DNA of 64,000 nt, from contig JAHCJV010000010.1 in assembly GCA_026126105.1 (NCBI GenBank), forward strand, positions 37,370 through 101,369, in the 5' to 3' direction. The notes beneath the pieces are model-generated. The model had not been told where the DNA came from. It did no database searches and worked only from the letters and a program-made list of their open reading frames with translations. Within the stretch, counting starts at the first letter, position 1. Each line of letters starts with the position of its first letter. Origin of the DNA: Enhydrobacter sp. GTDB lineage: Bacteria > Pseudomonadota > Alphaproteobacteria > Reyranellales > Reyranellaceae. The translations under genes were made by a program, and so were the position numbers. Below, piece after piece: positions 25,251 through 37,525 of this stretch.

Positions 25251-25999
25251 GGCTGCCACAGCGTCTGCGCCAGGTGCATGTCCTCCTGCGTGTCGATCTC
25301 GCGGTATTTGCCAGGCGTGTCGACGTGGCCGAACGCGATGTCGTGCTCGATCATGTCCTGGAACATGTGAATCAGGTACGCCTTCTCGAACGTCGCTGCC
25401 TCGCGGTAAGGCTTGCACCAGTGCTGCCACTTGCGACGGTGATAGAACTCCCGGAACTGCCGCGCGCCGCTGCTGCCGAACTTCGCGACGCCGATGAACT
25501 CGCCGGTCGCGTCCTCGTACGGGATGGCGCGATGGACGCGTTCGACCTTGCCGCCCCTTGTGATCACCTTCTCGGCATCGTGCGGCGGATGCTGGGTGCG
25601 CGGCCGGTAGTGCTCGCGCCACTCCGTGTCGATGCCGAGAGCGAGCTCGTCCCTGGACTGCACCAGCCCGCGCACGACGTCCTGGGTGAAAAGGATGTCG
25701 GAATAGGCCGTCACGAACGGCCGGTCCATCAGGTCCTCGGCACACATCAGCGAGACCAGGATGTTGTTGTTCGGCCAGTCCCTGTTCTCACGGAACACGA
25801 AGTCCGGGTACTCGCGCTGCACCGCCTCGATGCGATAGCCGCCGATGAAGCAGATCTCGGTGCAGCCGCCCCCTTTCAGCGCCTCGACCGCCCAGTCGAG
25901 AATCCGCTTGCCCTTGATCTCGGCGAAGCACTTGGGCGCGTTCTCGGTGCTCGGCATCAGGCGGCTGCCGCGGCCGGCGCCGATGATGATGGCGCGCAT
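25247..25999 (-). CDS. LicC-like sugar/phosphocholine nucleotidyltransferase
   Basis: A 250-aa nucleotidyltransferase with the Rossmann-like nucleotide loop GAGRGSRLMPSTENAPKCF (residues about 7-25), LDWAVEALKGGG and the catalytic Asp in AYSDILF. The NNNILVSLMCAEDL segment resembles phosphocholine cytidylyltransferases (LicC) rather than hexose-1-phosphate enzymes. ATG 25999 overlaps the RpiR stop by one base and has GAGG upstream. With an RpiR regulator and a divergent ABC importer it may activate an imported phosphorylated alcohol or sugar (inference). Confidence 0.8.
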   Translation of the reverse strand: MRAIIIGAGRGSRLMPSTENAPKCFAEIKGKRILDWAVEALKGGGCTEICFIGGYRIEAVQREYPDFVFRENRDWPNNNILVSLMCAEDLMDRPFVTAYSDILFTQDVVRGLVQSRDELALGIDTEWREHYRPRTQHPPHDAEKVITRGGKVERVHRAIPYEDATGEFIGVAKFGSSGARQFREFYHRRKWQHWCKPYREAATFEKAYLIHMFQDMIEHDIAFGHVDTPGKYREIDTQEDMHLAQTLWQP

Positions 26000-26850
26000 C
26001 AGAACCTCTTGGCCGCCAGCACGCGGGCGCTGAGCTGCAGGCGGGCGATCGAGCGCTTGGCGTCGGCCAGAGCGCAGCAAGAGACCAGCGTGTCGATGAT
26101 CGCGAGCTGGGCGACGCGGCTGCTCATCGCTTCGGGCCGGTAGCGTGTCTCGTTGGCGATGGTGTGGAGCACGACGTCGCAATGCCGGGCGAGGGGGGAT
26201 TTGCCCATGCGTGTGATGCCAATGGTGCGGGCGCCCGCCTTCTTTGCCAACTCGGTGGCCAGCACGGTCTCCTGCGTGCTGCCCGAATGTGACACCGTGA
26301 CGACGGCGGTGCCGCTGTCGGCCATCGCCGCGCTTACCGCCTGGATGTGCGAATCGGTCACCGGCTTGGCGTCGTAGCCGAGCTGCAGCAGCCGGTATCC
26401 GAGATCCTGCGCGATCGGCGCGGCGCTGCCGATGCCGTAGACCTCGACCCGCCTGGAGGCGCGCACGATCTCGACAGCGCGCGCAAGTGTCTTCTGCGCC
26501 AGCAGCTTTTGCGTCTCCTGCAGCGAGGCGATGTGGGCGGCGAAAACGTGCTGGGCCACGTCGGCCACGGTATCCGACGGGCGCAGATCCTCGTGAATCA
26601 TGCGCATCGGTTCGACCAGATCGCGCGACAGGAGGATCTTGAGTTCCTGGAATCCCGAGGCGCCCAGCCGGCGGCAGAGTCCCACGATGCTGCCCTCGCT
26701 GGCGCCGGTCTGCTCGGCGACCTCGGTGATCGACATCCGGATCACCTCATCGGCGTGCTCGGCGATGTAGGTGGCGATCCGGCGCGCGGTCGGCGGCAGG
26801 CCGTCGCCGAGATGGCGGATGCGCATCAGGATCGACGCTGTCGCGAACAT
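25999..26850 (-). CDS. RpiR/MurR-family transcriptional regulator with SIS domain
   Basis: A 283-aa regulator. Residues about 1-77 form the helix-turn-helix 6 domain (MSITEVAEQTGASEGSIVGL, CRRLGASGFQELK). Residues about 110-265 are the SIS sugar-phosphate-binding domain (VEVYGIGSAAPIAQDLGYRL, TVSHSGSTQETVLA). RpiR proteins sense phosphorylated sugars and usually control neighbouring transport genes. It is divergent from the ABC importer over a 123-base space that contains inverted repeats. ATG 26850 has no clear ribosome site. Confidence 0.88.
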   Translation of the reverse strand: MFATASILMRIRHLGDGLPPTARRIATYIAEHADEVIRMSITEVAEQTGASEGSIVGLCRRLGASGFQELKILLSRDLVEPMRMIHEDLRPSDTVADVAQHVFAAHIASLQETQKLLAQKTLARAVEIVRASRRVEVYGIGSAAPIAQDLGYRLLQLGYDAKPVTDSHIQAVSAAMADSGTAVVTVSHSGSTQETVLATELAKKAGARTIGITRMGKSPLARHCDVVLHTIANETRYRPEAMSSRVAQLAIIDTLVSCCALADAKRSIARLQLSARVLAAKRF

Positions 26851-26868
26851 GTCACAAGCATAGGGCAG

Positions 26869-26914
26869 ATTGAGAAAAGCTCAATCGGGAAACCGCAGGA
26901 TATGAGGGCTTTTC
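26869..26914. promoter_or_regulatory. Inverted repeats in divergent RpiR/ABC space, likely operator
   Basis: ATTGAG (26869-26874) and CTCAAT (26880-26885) are perfect arms around AAAAG. In addition GAAAAGC (26874-26880) recurs inverted as GCTTTTC (26908-26914), 34 bases away centre to centre. The paired sites between a regulator and its divergent transporter are what an RpiR-family dimer or tetramer would be expected to bind. Confidence 0.5.
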
Positions 26915-26973
26915 AATACGCGGACCGCTCGTTAGCATTCCCGCAAAACAATGTGAGGGGAGGCTGAGCGCCG

Positions 26974-28064
<1,091 letters not shown>

Positions 28065-28068
<4 letters not shown>

Positions 28069-28928
28069 ACGGCCGTGGTTCCGTCCTGCTGCTCACCGCG
28101 CCGGCACTGGTGCTGATGGCGGTGTTCCTGATCGGCCCGCTGCTCGCGGTGATCGCGCTCAGCTTCACCAGCTATCAGCTCGGCGCGCCCAGCCTGTCTT
28201 TCGTCGGCATGGCCAACTACATCGAGATGACCGAGGACGCGACGGTGCGCATCTCGCTCGCCAATACGCTGATCTATGTCGGCGTCGTGGTGCCCGTCTC
28301 GGTCGGGCTCGGGCTCGGCGCCGCCCTCCTGATCGAGGCCGATCCATCTCTGCGCGGCTTCTATCGCGCGTCCTACTTCCTGCCCGTGATGGCGACGCTG
28401 ATCGCCATGGCGATCGTCTGGGAGTTCATGCTCGACGCGCGGTTCGGCGCCGTGAACATGCTGCTGAGGGCGATGGGCCTCGGACCGTACGACTTCCTGC
28501 ACGACCGCAAGCTGGTGCTCTACACGCTGGCGGGAATCGGCGTCTGGCAGAATGTCGGCTTCAACATGGTGCTCTTCATGGCAGGCCTGACCGCCGTACC
28601 GCGCGAGCTTTACGAGGCCGCCGCCGTCGACGGCGCGGGACGCGGCTTCGAGCGGTTCAAGCTCGTCACGTGGCCGATGCTTGGACCGGTCACGCTGTTC
28701 ACCGTGGTCATCACGGCGATCCGTGCGTTCCAGGTCTTCGACACGGTGAAGGTGCTGACCGAGGGTGGGCCGAACAAGGCCTCCGAAGTGCTTCTTCACA
28801 CGATCTACGCCGAAGCGTTCAATTTCTTCCGCAACGGCTATGCGGCGGCTCTCGTGGTGGTCTTCCTGCTTTTCATCATGGCTCTGTCGGCAGTGCGCCT
28901 GTTCGTCCTCGGACGGAGCCGGACATGA
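28065..28928 (+). CDS. ABC importer permease, MalF/UgpA type
   Basis: A 287-aa inner-membrane protein with about six transmembrane helices, the first being VLLLTAPALVLMAVFLIGPL. The EAA loop that docks the ATPase reads ELYEAAAVDGAGRGFERFKL. Length and motif fit the first permease of CUT1 importers. The start is GTG 28065, overlapping the ATPase stop. Confidence 0.92.
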
Positions 28929-29764
28929 GCGGCGTGCGGCTCAGTCCCGTCGCGCGCGTGCTGCGCCACCTCGTGCTGATGACCGGCACCGTGGCAATGC
29001 TGGGTCCTTTCGTCGTCATGCTGATGACCTCGTTCAAGCCCAAGGCCGAGATCTTCGCGCCCAAGTTCCATCTGCTGCCGCACAGTTGGGGTGGCACCGA
29101 GAACTACATAACGGCACTTACCCAGGTGCCGCTGCTGCATTTCCTGCTCAACGGCGCGATCGTGACGGCGGCGATTTTCCTGCTGCAGGTGCTGGTCAAC
29201 ATGCCGGCTGCATATGCGCTGGCCAAGCGCCGCTTCCGCGGCCGCGACACCATGTTCGCAACGGTGCTGGTCTGCCTGCTGATCCCATACCAGGCGATCG
29301 CGCTGCCGCTCTACATCCTGTTCTTCAGCACCGGCATTCTCGACACCTACGCCTCCCTGGTGCTGCCGTTCACCATCTCGGTGTTCGGCATCTTCCTGAT
29401 GCGCCAGTTCTTCCTCGGTGTGCCCGACGACCTGATCGACGCCGCGCGGGTCGACGGCATGAGCGAGTACCGAATCGTCTGGGGCGTCATGGCGCCGACC
29501 GCCATGCCGGCGTTGATCGCCTTCGGCATATTCTCGGTGGTCGCGCACTGGAACGATTATTTCTGGCCGCTGATCGCCGTCGCTAGCCAGGAACTCTATA
29601 CGCCGCCGATGGGCATCGCCTTCCTGAAGCAGAACGGCGAGGGCACTGCCTACGGGCCGCTGATGGCGGCGGCCACCATCGTCATCACGCCATTGGTGCT
29701 GGCCTTCCTCGTGGCGCAGCGGCGCTTCATCGAGGGCATCACCTTCACGGGCCTCAAGGGCTGA
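28925..29764 (+). CDS. ABC importer permease, MalG/UgpE type
   Basis: A 279-aa inner-membrane protein with six predicted helices; the first is VLMTGTVAMLGPFVVMLMTS followed by FKPKAEIF, a MalG-type hallmark. The EAA loop reads DLIDAARVDGMSEYRIVWGV and the C-terminus FIEGITFTGLKG is characteristic of this subunit. ATG 28925 overlaps the previous stop (ATGA). Confidence 0.92.
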   Translation: MSGVRLSPVARVLRHLVLMTGTVAMLGPFVVMLMTSFKPKAEIFAPKFHLLPHSWGGTENYITALTQVPLLHFLLNGAIVTAAIFLLQVLVNMPAAYALAKRRFRGRDTMFATVLVCLLIPYQAIALPLYILFFSTGILDTYASLVLPFTISVFGIFLMRQFFLGVPDDLIDAARVDGMSEYRIVWGVMAPTAMPALIAFGIFSVVAHWNDYFWPLIAVASQELYTPPMGIAFLKQNGEGTAYGPLMAAATIVITPLVLAFLVAQRRFIEGITFTGLKG

Positions 29765-29784
29765 TCAGAGAGGGAGACAGGGAC

Positions 29785-31053
29785 ATGAGACTGACGAGAA
29801 GAGCCGTCACCGCCGGCGCGCTGGCGGTGCTTGGAACAGGCCCGGCGCTCGCCCAGGCCAAAACCACGGTGAGCGTCCAGTATCCGCTGGGCTTCATCTT
29901 CGACAAGGTGTTCGCCGAGCTGAAGACCGAGTTCGAAAAGGCCCATCCGGACATCACGGTCAAGTACCTGCCGGCATACAAGGAGTACGAGGATGCTGCG
30001 CAGACCGCACTGCGGGGTGCGGTTACCAAGCAGCTTCCTGACGTGTCCCTGCAGGCGATCAACCTGCAGCGCCTGTTCGTCGACCGCAAGATCGCCGTCG
30101 AGCTCTCGCCGTTCATCGCCAAGGAACAGAACTGGGAAGGCCAGGGCTTTGCCAAGTCGATGATGGCGCTCGGCACCTACGGCGGTAAGCCTTATGGGCT
30201 GGCCTTCGCGGCTTCGACGCCGATCGTCTACATCAACGACGACCTGGTCACCAAGGCGGGTGGCGATCCGACCAAATTTCCGACAACGTGGGATGGTATC
30301 TTCGAGCTGTCGCAGAAGATCGCGAAGCTCGGCGACGGGAACATCGGCCTGTTCCATTCCTGGGCGATCACCGGCAACTGGATGTGGCAGGCTCTGGTCT
30401 TCAGCCACGGCGGCAAGATGATGACAGACGACGAGAAGACCGTCGCCTTCGACCAGGAGCCGGGCAAGAAGGCGATCGCGCTTCTCGGCCGCATGGTGCG
30501 CGAGGGCGGCATGCCCGACCTCACGCCGGAGGCGAGCCGTGCCGCGTTCTTCTCCGGCAAGCTCGGCATCTGGACCGAATCGACGTCGCTGCTCCGCGTC
30601 GCCGACGAGGGCGTCGCCGGCAAGTTCAAGTGGCGCACGGTGCGCTTCCCCGTGCCCGGTCCGGACGCCAGGCTGCCGACCGGCGGTGCGGCTGCGATGA
30701 TGTTCGCCACCGATCCCGCACAGCAGGCGGCGGCGTGGAAGTTCATGACGTTCATCACCGGCGCAAAGGGCGCGACGATCATGGTCAAAGGCACCGGCTA
30801 CATGCCGCCGAACTCGTTGCCCGCCAACGATCCTGCGATGCTGAAGAACTTCTACGCCGAGAAGCCGAACCATCTGACATCGCTCAGCCAGCAGCCGCTG
30901 ATGACCGCCTGGTACGCCTTCCCCGGCGAGAACAACCTCAAGATCATCCAGGCGATCAAGGATCGTCTGCAGACGGTTGTCGACAAGTCGGCGGCTCCGG
31001 AGGCCGCGCTGACGGCAATGTCGGCGGACGTGACCAGGCTGCTGCCTAAATAG
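29785..31053 (+). CDS. ABC importer extracellular solute-binding protein (UgpB-like)
   Basis: A 422-aa family 1 binding protein with a twin-arginine-like signal (MRLTRRAVTAGALAVLGTGP, cleavage after LAQA). The mature part shows EKAHPDITVKYLPAYKEYED, the hinge strand KPYGLAFAASTPIVYINDD and FMTFITGAKGATIMVKGTGY, all typical for sugar or glycerophosphate receptors. GAGAGGGAG precedes ATG 29785. Placing the receptor after the permeases is the ugp-like order used by several alphaproteobacterial CUT1 systems. Ligand unknown; glycerophosphodiesters or an aminosugar are possible. Confidence 0.9.
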   Translation: MRLTRRAVTAGALAVLGTGPALAQAKTTVSVQYPLGFIFDKVFAELKTEFEKAHPDITVKYLPAYKEYEDAAQTALRGAVTKQLPDVSLQAINLQRLFVDRKIAVELSPFIAKEQNWEGQGFAKSMMALGTYGGKPYGLAFAASTPIVYINDDLVTKAGGDPTKFPTTWDGIFELSQKIAKLGDGNIGLFHSWAITGNWMWQALVFSHGGKMMTDDEKTVAFDQEPGKKAIALLGRMVREGGMPDLTPEASRAAFFSGKLGIWTESTSLLRVADEGVAGKFKWRTVRFPVPGPDARLPTGGAAAMMFATDPAQQAAAWKFMTFITGAKGATIMVKGTGYMPPNSLPANDPAMLKNFYAEKPNHLTSLSQQPLMTAWYAFPGENNLKIIQAIKDRLQTVVDKSAAPEAALTAMSADVTRLLPK

Positions 31054-31100
31054 GGTTCAGTTACAATGCATCCCGGGCGCGGCTTCTGCGTTAGGGGCGG

Positions 31101-32381
31101 ATGCCGCGCCTACTGTCTTTCCTCTCTCCGGGTCGGCTCCTTGCGACATGGGACCGGCTGCGCGAGAGCTTCTGGTTCCTGCCTACACTCATGGCGGCCG
31201 GAGCGATTGGATTGTCCTTTGGCTTGACCAGCCTCGACGCGGCGGTGGAAGACGAAACCTACCGCCGGCTGGATTGGCTCTACCTGTTCGGCGCAGAGGG
31301 TGCGCGCGCAATCCTGTCGGCGATCGCAAGCTCGATGATCACCGTTGCCGGCCTGACTTTTTCGATCACGATGCTGACCTTGCAACTTGCCTCGTCACAG
31401 TTCGGTCCCCGCCTGCTGCGCAACTTCCTGCGCGATCGCGGCAACCAGGTCGTGCTCGGCACCTTCATTGCCACATTTCTCTACTGTTTGCTGGTGCTGC
31501 GGACCGTCAAGGGCGTGGAGGGATCGAGTTTCGTGCCGCACATCTCGGTTGCGGTCGGCATCCTGATGTCGATCGCAAGCCTGGCTGTGCTGATCTACTT
31601 CATCCATCACACCGCCCATTCGATTCGGGTCGAGACAATCCTGGCGAGCCTTGCCGATGAAACTGGCGCAGCGATCGAACGCCTGTTTCCCGAGAGACTC
31701 GGGCAGGAGCCATCGGACGTGCCCGAGCCCGAACGGAGCATCGGCCCAGCCGCTGCGGCCACCGCGCGCCTGATCCGGCCGGAGCGCAGCGGCTACGTGC
31801 AGATGATCGATGGCGACGCGCTGATGAACCGCGCCGTCGAGCGCGACATCGTCGTTCACCTCGCGGTCGGACCGGGCGCTTTCGTCACTCCGGACGATGT
31901 CCTGCTGACGGCGGCGCCGGGTGCCCGGATCGATGCGGCAGCGGCCCATGCATTGCGGACGGCACTGGTGATCGGTGCGGAGCGCACGCCGACTCAGGAC
32001 CTGTCCTTCTCGATTCGCCGTATTGTCGAGATTGCGCAGCGCGCGCTGTCACCGAGCGTCAATGATCCGACCACCGCGATCTATTGCATCGACCGGTTGG
32101 GCGAAGCTTTGGCGCGCTTGGCAGGCCGGAAGATGCCGACGTCGCATCGGCTCGATCCCGAAGGCCATCTGCGCGTCGTGGCGCAGCCAGTCTCGTTCGG
32201 ACCGCTGGCGCAAGAAGCCTTCGCAGCGGTCGCCCGCTATGGCATGGCCGATGTCGACGTGGTGCGAGCGCTGCTGCACACGCTCGACCGGCTCACCGAC
32301 CGGATCCCTCCGTCGGAGCGCGGTACGCTGGCCGGACTTGCCGAGACGATCCGGCGGGAGGCCGCGCCGCACCCTCTATAG
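31101..32381 (+). CDS. DUF2254 integral membrane protein
   Basis: A 426-aa predicted inner-membrane protein. Four transmembrane segments are visible in the first half (FLPTLMAAGAIGLSFGL, ASSMITVAGLTFSITMLTL, VVLGTFIATFLYCLLVL, ISVAVGILMSIASLAVLIYF). A soluble C-terminal half carries the conserved GYVQMIDGDALM and ALSPSVNDPTTAIYCIDRLG motifs of the DUF2254 family. The biochemical role is not known. ATG 31101 has AGGGGCGG directly before it. Confidence 0.85.
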   Translation: MPRLLSFLSPGRLLATWDRLRESFWFLPTLMAAGAIGLSFGLTSLDAAVEDETYRRLDWLYLFGAEGARAILSAIASSMITVAGLTFSITMLTLQLASSQFGPRLLRNFLRDRGNQVVLGTFIATFLYCLLVLRTVKGVEGSSFVPHISVAVGILMSIASLAVLIYFIHHTAHSIRVETILASLADETGAAIERLFPERLGQEPSDVPEPERSIGPAAAATARLIRPERSGYVQMIDGDALMNRAVERDIVVHLAVGPGAFVTPDDVLLTAAPGARIDAAAAHALRTALVIGAERTPTQDLSFSIRRIVEIAQRALSPSVNDPTTAIYCIDRLGEALARLAGRKMPTSHRLDPEGHLRVVAQPVSFGPLAQEAFAAVARYGMADVDVVRALLHTLDRLTDRIPPSERGTLAGLAETIRREAAPHPL

Positions 32382-32395
32382 TCGCCGCGATCGCC

Positions 32396-32674
32396 TCAGC
32401 CGCGTGGCGGCAGGGTGAAGCCGTTGTTGCGGAGCACGCGCTCCAGCGCGGGAATGCCCGATGGATTGCCCTGCCGGCATTGGGAGGCGGCGACGTCCGC
32501 ATCCAGGCTGCCACCCAGGTTGGGGCGACTGGGCGCGTCGGCGGAGCGACCGATGTAGCGCTCATAGAGGTCGGCCAGACGATTGCAGTAGGCGATGTCG
32601 CCTGCCGGCGACTGGGCGAAGGCACCGGCCGGCAGCGAGCCGGCAAGCAGCGCGAGGAGGAAGGGGCGCGGCAT
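32396..32674 (-). CDS. Small secreted protein with two Cys
   Basis: A 92-aa protein with a signal peptide (MPRPFLLALLAGSLPAGAFA) and a mature part of about 71 residues. Two Cys (IAYCNRLADLYERYIGR and SQCRQGNPSG) probably form one disulfide. GFTLPPR near the C-terminus recurs in alphaproteobacterial small periplasmic proteins, but no function is known to me. It ends 14 bases from the DUF2254 gene, to which it is convergent, and lies 7 bases downstream of the nitronate monooxygenase. Confidence 0.65.
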   Translation of the reverse strand: MPRPFLLALLAGSLPAGAFAQSPAGDIAYCNRLADLYERYIGRSADAPSRPNLGGSLDADVAASQCRQGNPSGIPALERVLRNNGFTLPPRG

Positions 32675-32681
32675 GGTGGTG

Positions 32682-33632
32682 CTACGCTGGCCGAAGGCGC
32701 GCCAGCCGGTCGATCTCGTGCCAGAAGCCCGCGATCGTCTCGTCGACGATCTGCTGGACCGATTTCAGTTCATGGATCAGGCCGGCGCTTTCGCCCGCCG
32801 CACCCGAGGTGTTCTCGACGTCGCCCTGGACATACAGCATGTCGATCAGGCCGCCGCGCGGCAGTCGCTCGCGCTTTCCCTCGGCGACCTCGATCGAGTA
32901 GGGCGTGCGCAGGCCGCGCGAGCGGGCGCGCGGCGGGTTGTCTGTCATGATCGTGCCGGTCAGCGGCGCGGCGACGATCGCGTTCTTGTAGTTGGGATGG
33001 ACCGGGCTCTCGAAGGAAGCGACGAAGCGCGTGCCCATGGTCACGCCCTCGGCGCCCAGGGCAAAGGCCGCCGCCATGCCACGCCCGTCGACGATGCCGC
33101 CAGCCGCCACGATCGGCACGTCGACCTTCTCCCGCACGGCTTGGAGCAGCGCGAAGGTGTGCACCTCTTCGGGATTGCGGATGCCCGCGCTCTCCGCGCC
33201 CTCGACGATCAGGCCATCGACCCCCGCGTCCACCGCCTTCTGCGCGCCGCGCAGGGTCGCGGTGGCATGATAGACAGTAACGCCCGCCGCCTTGAGCATC
33301 TTCGTGTACCGCGTCGGGTCGCCGGCCGACGTGGTGACGAAATGAATGCCTTGGCCGAGCAGCCAGTCGATGATGGCCTTCTCTTCGGCAGGATCCATCT
33401 GCAGGTAGCGAATTGGCAGGTTGACGCCGAACGGCGCATTGGTCGCGGCGCGGATCGCGGTGAACTCGCTCTTCGTGACGGCGAGATCCCGGATCGAGTT
33501 CTCCAGCAGGCCCATTGCGCCGGCCTTCGACACCGCCGTGACCAGCGGAGCGCGGGCGATCCACGTCATCGGTGACTGGAAGATCGGATAGCGCGAGCGC
33601 GTGTGCGCCGTGACTCGGTTGCCGTCGAACAT
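32682..33632 (-). CDS. Nitronate monooxygenase-family FMN enzyme
   Basis: A 316-aa TIM-barrel flavoprotein (2-nitropropane dioxygenase/NMO family). Visible are the N-terminal YPIFQSPMTWIARAPLVTAV, GVNLPIRYL, VDGLIVEGAESAG, the FMN-phosphate glycines VPIVAAGGIVDGRGMAAAF and LGAEGVTMGTRFVAS. Members oxidise alkyl nitronates or act as enoyl reductases. ATG 33632 is preferred with AGGA eight bases upstream; the frame extends further but loses coding character. Divergent from the SDR at 33778. Confidence 0.86.
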   Translation of the reverse strand: MFDGNRVTAHTRSRYPIFQSPMTWIARAPLVTAVSKAGAMGLLENSIRDLAVTKSEFTAIRAATNAPFGVNLPIRYLQMDPAEEKAIIDWLLGQGIHFVTTSAGDPTRYTKMLKAAGVTVYHATATLRGAQKAVDAGVDGLIVEGAESAGIRNPEEVHTFALLQAVREKVDVPIVAAGGIVDGRGMAAAFALGAEGVTMGTRFVASFESPVHPNYKNAIVAAPLTGTIMTDNPPRARSRGLRTPYSIEVAEGKRERLPRGGLIDMLYVQGDVENTSGAAGESAGLIHELKSVQQIVDETIAGFWHEIDRLARLRPA

Positions 33633-33777
33633 GGCGATGGTCCTAGCACAAGGACGGCGGTGGGTCGCGAGGCACGTTTTGCGGGGCATCCGCCCGATGG
33701 CGTCTGTGCGGTTGAGGCCTGCAACGCCGCTGGGGACCGCGCCGTTGAAGCATTGTCCCTCGAACAAAAGGTATCCC

Positions 33778-34650
33778 ATGCCCGACGACGCCACCGCAGG
33801 CCGCCCCAAGCCGCCACTGCCCAAGCAGCAGCAGGAAATGCCAGGTTACACCTCCGAAATGAAGCCGGTCCCCGATCACGGCGAGAAGACCTACAAGGGC
33901 TCGGGCCGCCTGGCCGGCAAGCGCGCCGTCATTACCGGCGGCGATAGCGGCATCGGGCGGGCGGTGGCGATCGCCTACGCTCGCGAGGGCGCCGACCTTT
34001 TGATCGCCTATCTCAGCGAGCACGAAGATGCGCAGGACACCCGTCGTCTCGTCGAGGAAGCCGGCCGAAAGGCAGTGCTGGTCGCGGGCGACCTCCAGGA
34101 CGCGGCGCACTGCCGTCGGGTGATCGACACGGCAGTGGCCGAGCTGGGCGGCATCGATATCCTGGTCAACAACGCTGCCCACCAGGCGACCTTCAAGGAG
34201 ATCGGCGATATCAGCGACGAGGAGTGGGAGCTCACCTTCCGGGTGAACATCCATTCGATGTTCTATCTCAGCAAGGCGGCGGTGGCGCACATGCAGCCCG
34301 GCAGCGCGATCATCAATACCGCGTCGATCAATTCGGATGCGCCCAACCCGACGCTTCTTGCCTATGCGACGACCAAGGGCGCCATCCACAACTTCACGGC
34401 CGGCCTGGCGCAAATGCTTGCCGAGAAGGGCATCCGCGTGAATGCGGTCGCGCCCGGGCCGATCTGGACGCCGCTCATTCCCTCGACCATGCCTCCTGAA
34501 ACGGTCTCGAAGTTCGGCAGCAACGTTCCCATGAAGAGGCCAGGACAGCCTGCGGAACTGGCAACCGCCTATGTCATGCTCGCCGATCCCCTCTCGAGCT
34601 ATGTGTCGGGTGCGACGATCGCGGTCACAGGCGGGCGACCTTTCCTGTAA
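33778..34650 (+). CDS. YghA-like short-chain dehydrogenase
   Basis: A 290-aa SDR with the long N-terminal extension seen in YghA/GsiB-neighbour stress SDRs (QQQEMPGYTSEMKPVPDHGE). The cofactor motif is TGGDSGIG (53-60), with NNAAHQ, and YATTK as active site; the end FLxxGATIAVTGGRPFL fits the group. E. coli YghA is described as an NADP-dependent aldehyde or glucose reductase of unclear role. ATG 33778 agrees with the family start. It is convergent with the ABC-F gene. Confidence 0.86.
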   Translation: MPDDATAGRPKPPLPKQQQEMPGYTSEMKPVPDHGEKTYKGSGRLAGKRAVITGGDSGIGRAVAIAYAREGADLLIAYLSEHEDAQDTRRLVEEAGRKAVLVAGDLQDAAHCRRVIDTAVAELGGIDILVNNAAHQATFKEIGDISDEEWELTFRVNIHSMFYLSKAAVAHMQPGSAIINTASINSDAPNPTLLAYATTKGAIHNFTAGLAQMLAEKGIRVNAVAPGPIWTPLIPSTMPPETVSKFGSNVPMKRPGQPAELATAYVMLADPLSSYVSGATIAVTGGRPFL

Positions 34651-34668
34651 CGGCGTCTGCCCGCGACG

Positions 34669-36246
<1,578 letters not shown>

Positions 36247-36486
36247 GGCAACGAATTTCCCCGAGTACAGAGCGCGGTGAGCGTACGGTCGGGTGGAAAT
36301 CCATTGCGGCGTGCATCCCTTATCGGTCGGCGAACGAGGCATAACTAGGCACGACGGGGCGCGATGGCAAGCCACGCCGCCACGCTTTAGAATAGCCATG
36401 GGTGAAACTGGGGAGTGGGATGACAATCCATGTGACATCGAACGAGGGCAGGACTGTACGTCCGGTCCTCGGGAGCGCGTAAGCCG

Positions 36487-37473
36487 TTGCCGAGTGACAT
36501 CATTCTCCGCGGCGAGGACGCGCTGCCCGATGATCTGGCTGCCCTGTTGCGCGAACCGCCGCCGGAGGGCGTGTGGCATATTCCGGGCCATCCCCCCGAG
36601 CCGGAGAAGCACGGCTTTGTACGGCGTGTCGTGGGCGCTTTGCGAGCGGTCACCGGCCGGGCGCGTGCCGAGACAATGGCGTTCGACGACGACGAGCGCG
36701 AGGATGACGACAATCGCTTTGGCCTTTGGCTCACACCGGAACATCTGCTGCTGGCCGACGATCGGGGCCCGCGCGCCGTACGGCGCGAGGACATCGGCGG
36801 GTTCTCGGTACGCCCCGTGCGGCGGCTTGGTCAGCGTCGGAGCGATCTGCTGGCATTCGAGCTTCGTCAGGGCCGCCTGTACTATCCCGTCGAGTGGCTC
36901 TACGACTGGGCAGGCCAGGCCGACAAATTGCGAGCCGAGCTCGATCGGCGATTGAAGAAGGAGCCGTCACGCGTCGGCGACCTCGAGGACTTCGCGGCCA
37001 GCCGGCAGTTCGATGGCTTCGTGCGTTGGCTGGACACCGAGGTCCGGCGCCTGCAACCCGACACGGTCAGCCGATCTCGGCTGCTTGAATTGTCCGCTGT
37101 CGCCCTTTCGTCGTGGCCAGACGAGACGCGCCGCGCGTTGCCCGACTGGTTCCTGTCCAAAGACGTTGACGCCAGCGGGCGCCGGGACTTCGCCAGGGAC
37201 AAGGCCTCGTGGTTGCTGCCGTTGTGCCGGACCGTGTCGCTCCAGGCGACGAGCCATTTTCCCGACGCGGATTCAGTGGCCGATTGTGCCCTGACCTTCC
37301 GCGACGTGCCGCTGACCAGGATCGAAATCGACGGCAGCCTGGATGACCGACGCTTCGGGGCGTTGCTCGCCTGGGCCGGGACAAAGCCGCTGAAGATGCT
37401 GGCAATACCCGGCGTGACCGAAAGCCAACGCGCACGTCTCGCCCACTTCAAGCGCGAGCACCGCGTAGCCTGA
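36487..37473 (+). CDS. Protein of unknown function with polar N-terminal domain
   Basis: A 328-aa cytoplasmic protein without recognisable domain. The first 160 residues are charged, with an acidic run FDDDEREDDDNRFGLW and a beta-rich stretch LLLADDRGPRAVRREDIGGF. The second half is helical and ends KMLAIPGVTESQRARLAHFK. No ATG is available near the start; TTG 36487 with GGGAGCG ten bases upstream is chosen. Codon use agrees with its neighbours, so a real gene is likely. It stands alone between two convergently placed genes. Confidence 0.6.
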   Translation: MPSDIILRGEDALPDDLAALLREPPPEGVWHIPGHPPEPEKHGFVRRVVGALRAVTGRARAETMAFDDDEREDDDNRFGLWLTPEHLLLADDRGPRAVRREDIGGFSVRPVRRLGQRRSDLLAFELRQGRLYYPVEWLYDWAGQADKLRAELDRRLKKEPSRVGDLEDFAASRQFDGFVRWLDTEVRRLQPDTVSRSRLLELSAVALSSWPDETRRALPDWFLSKDVDASGRRDFARDKASWLLPLCRTVSLQATSHFPDADSVADCALTFRDVPLTRIEIDGSLDDRRFGALLAWAGTKPLKMLAIPGVTESQRARLAHFKREHRVA

Positions 37474-37525
37474 CGCTCGTAGCACCGCTGGGGGCCATCC
37501 CATGAACGGAAGGCACGCGAACCGG

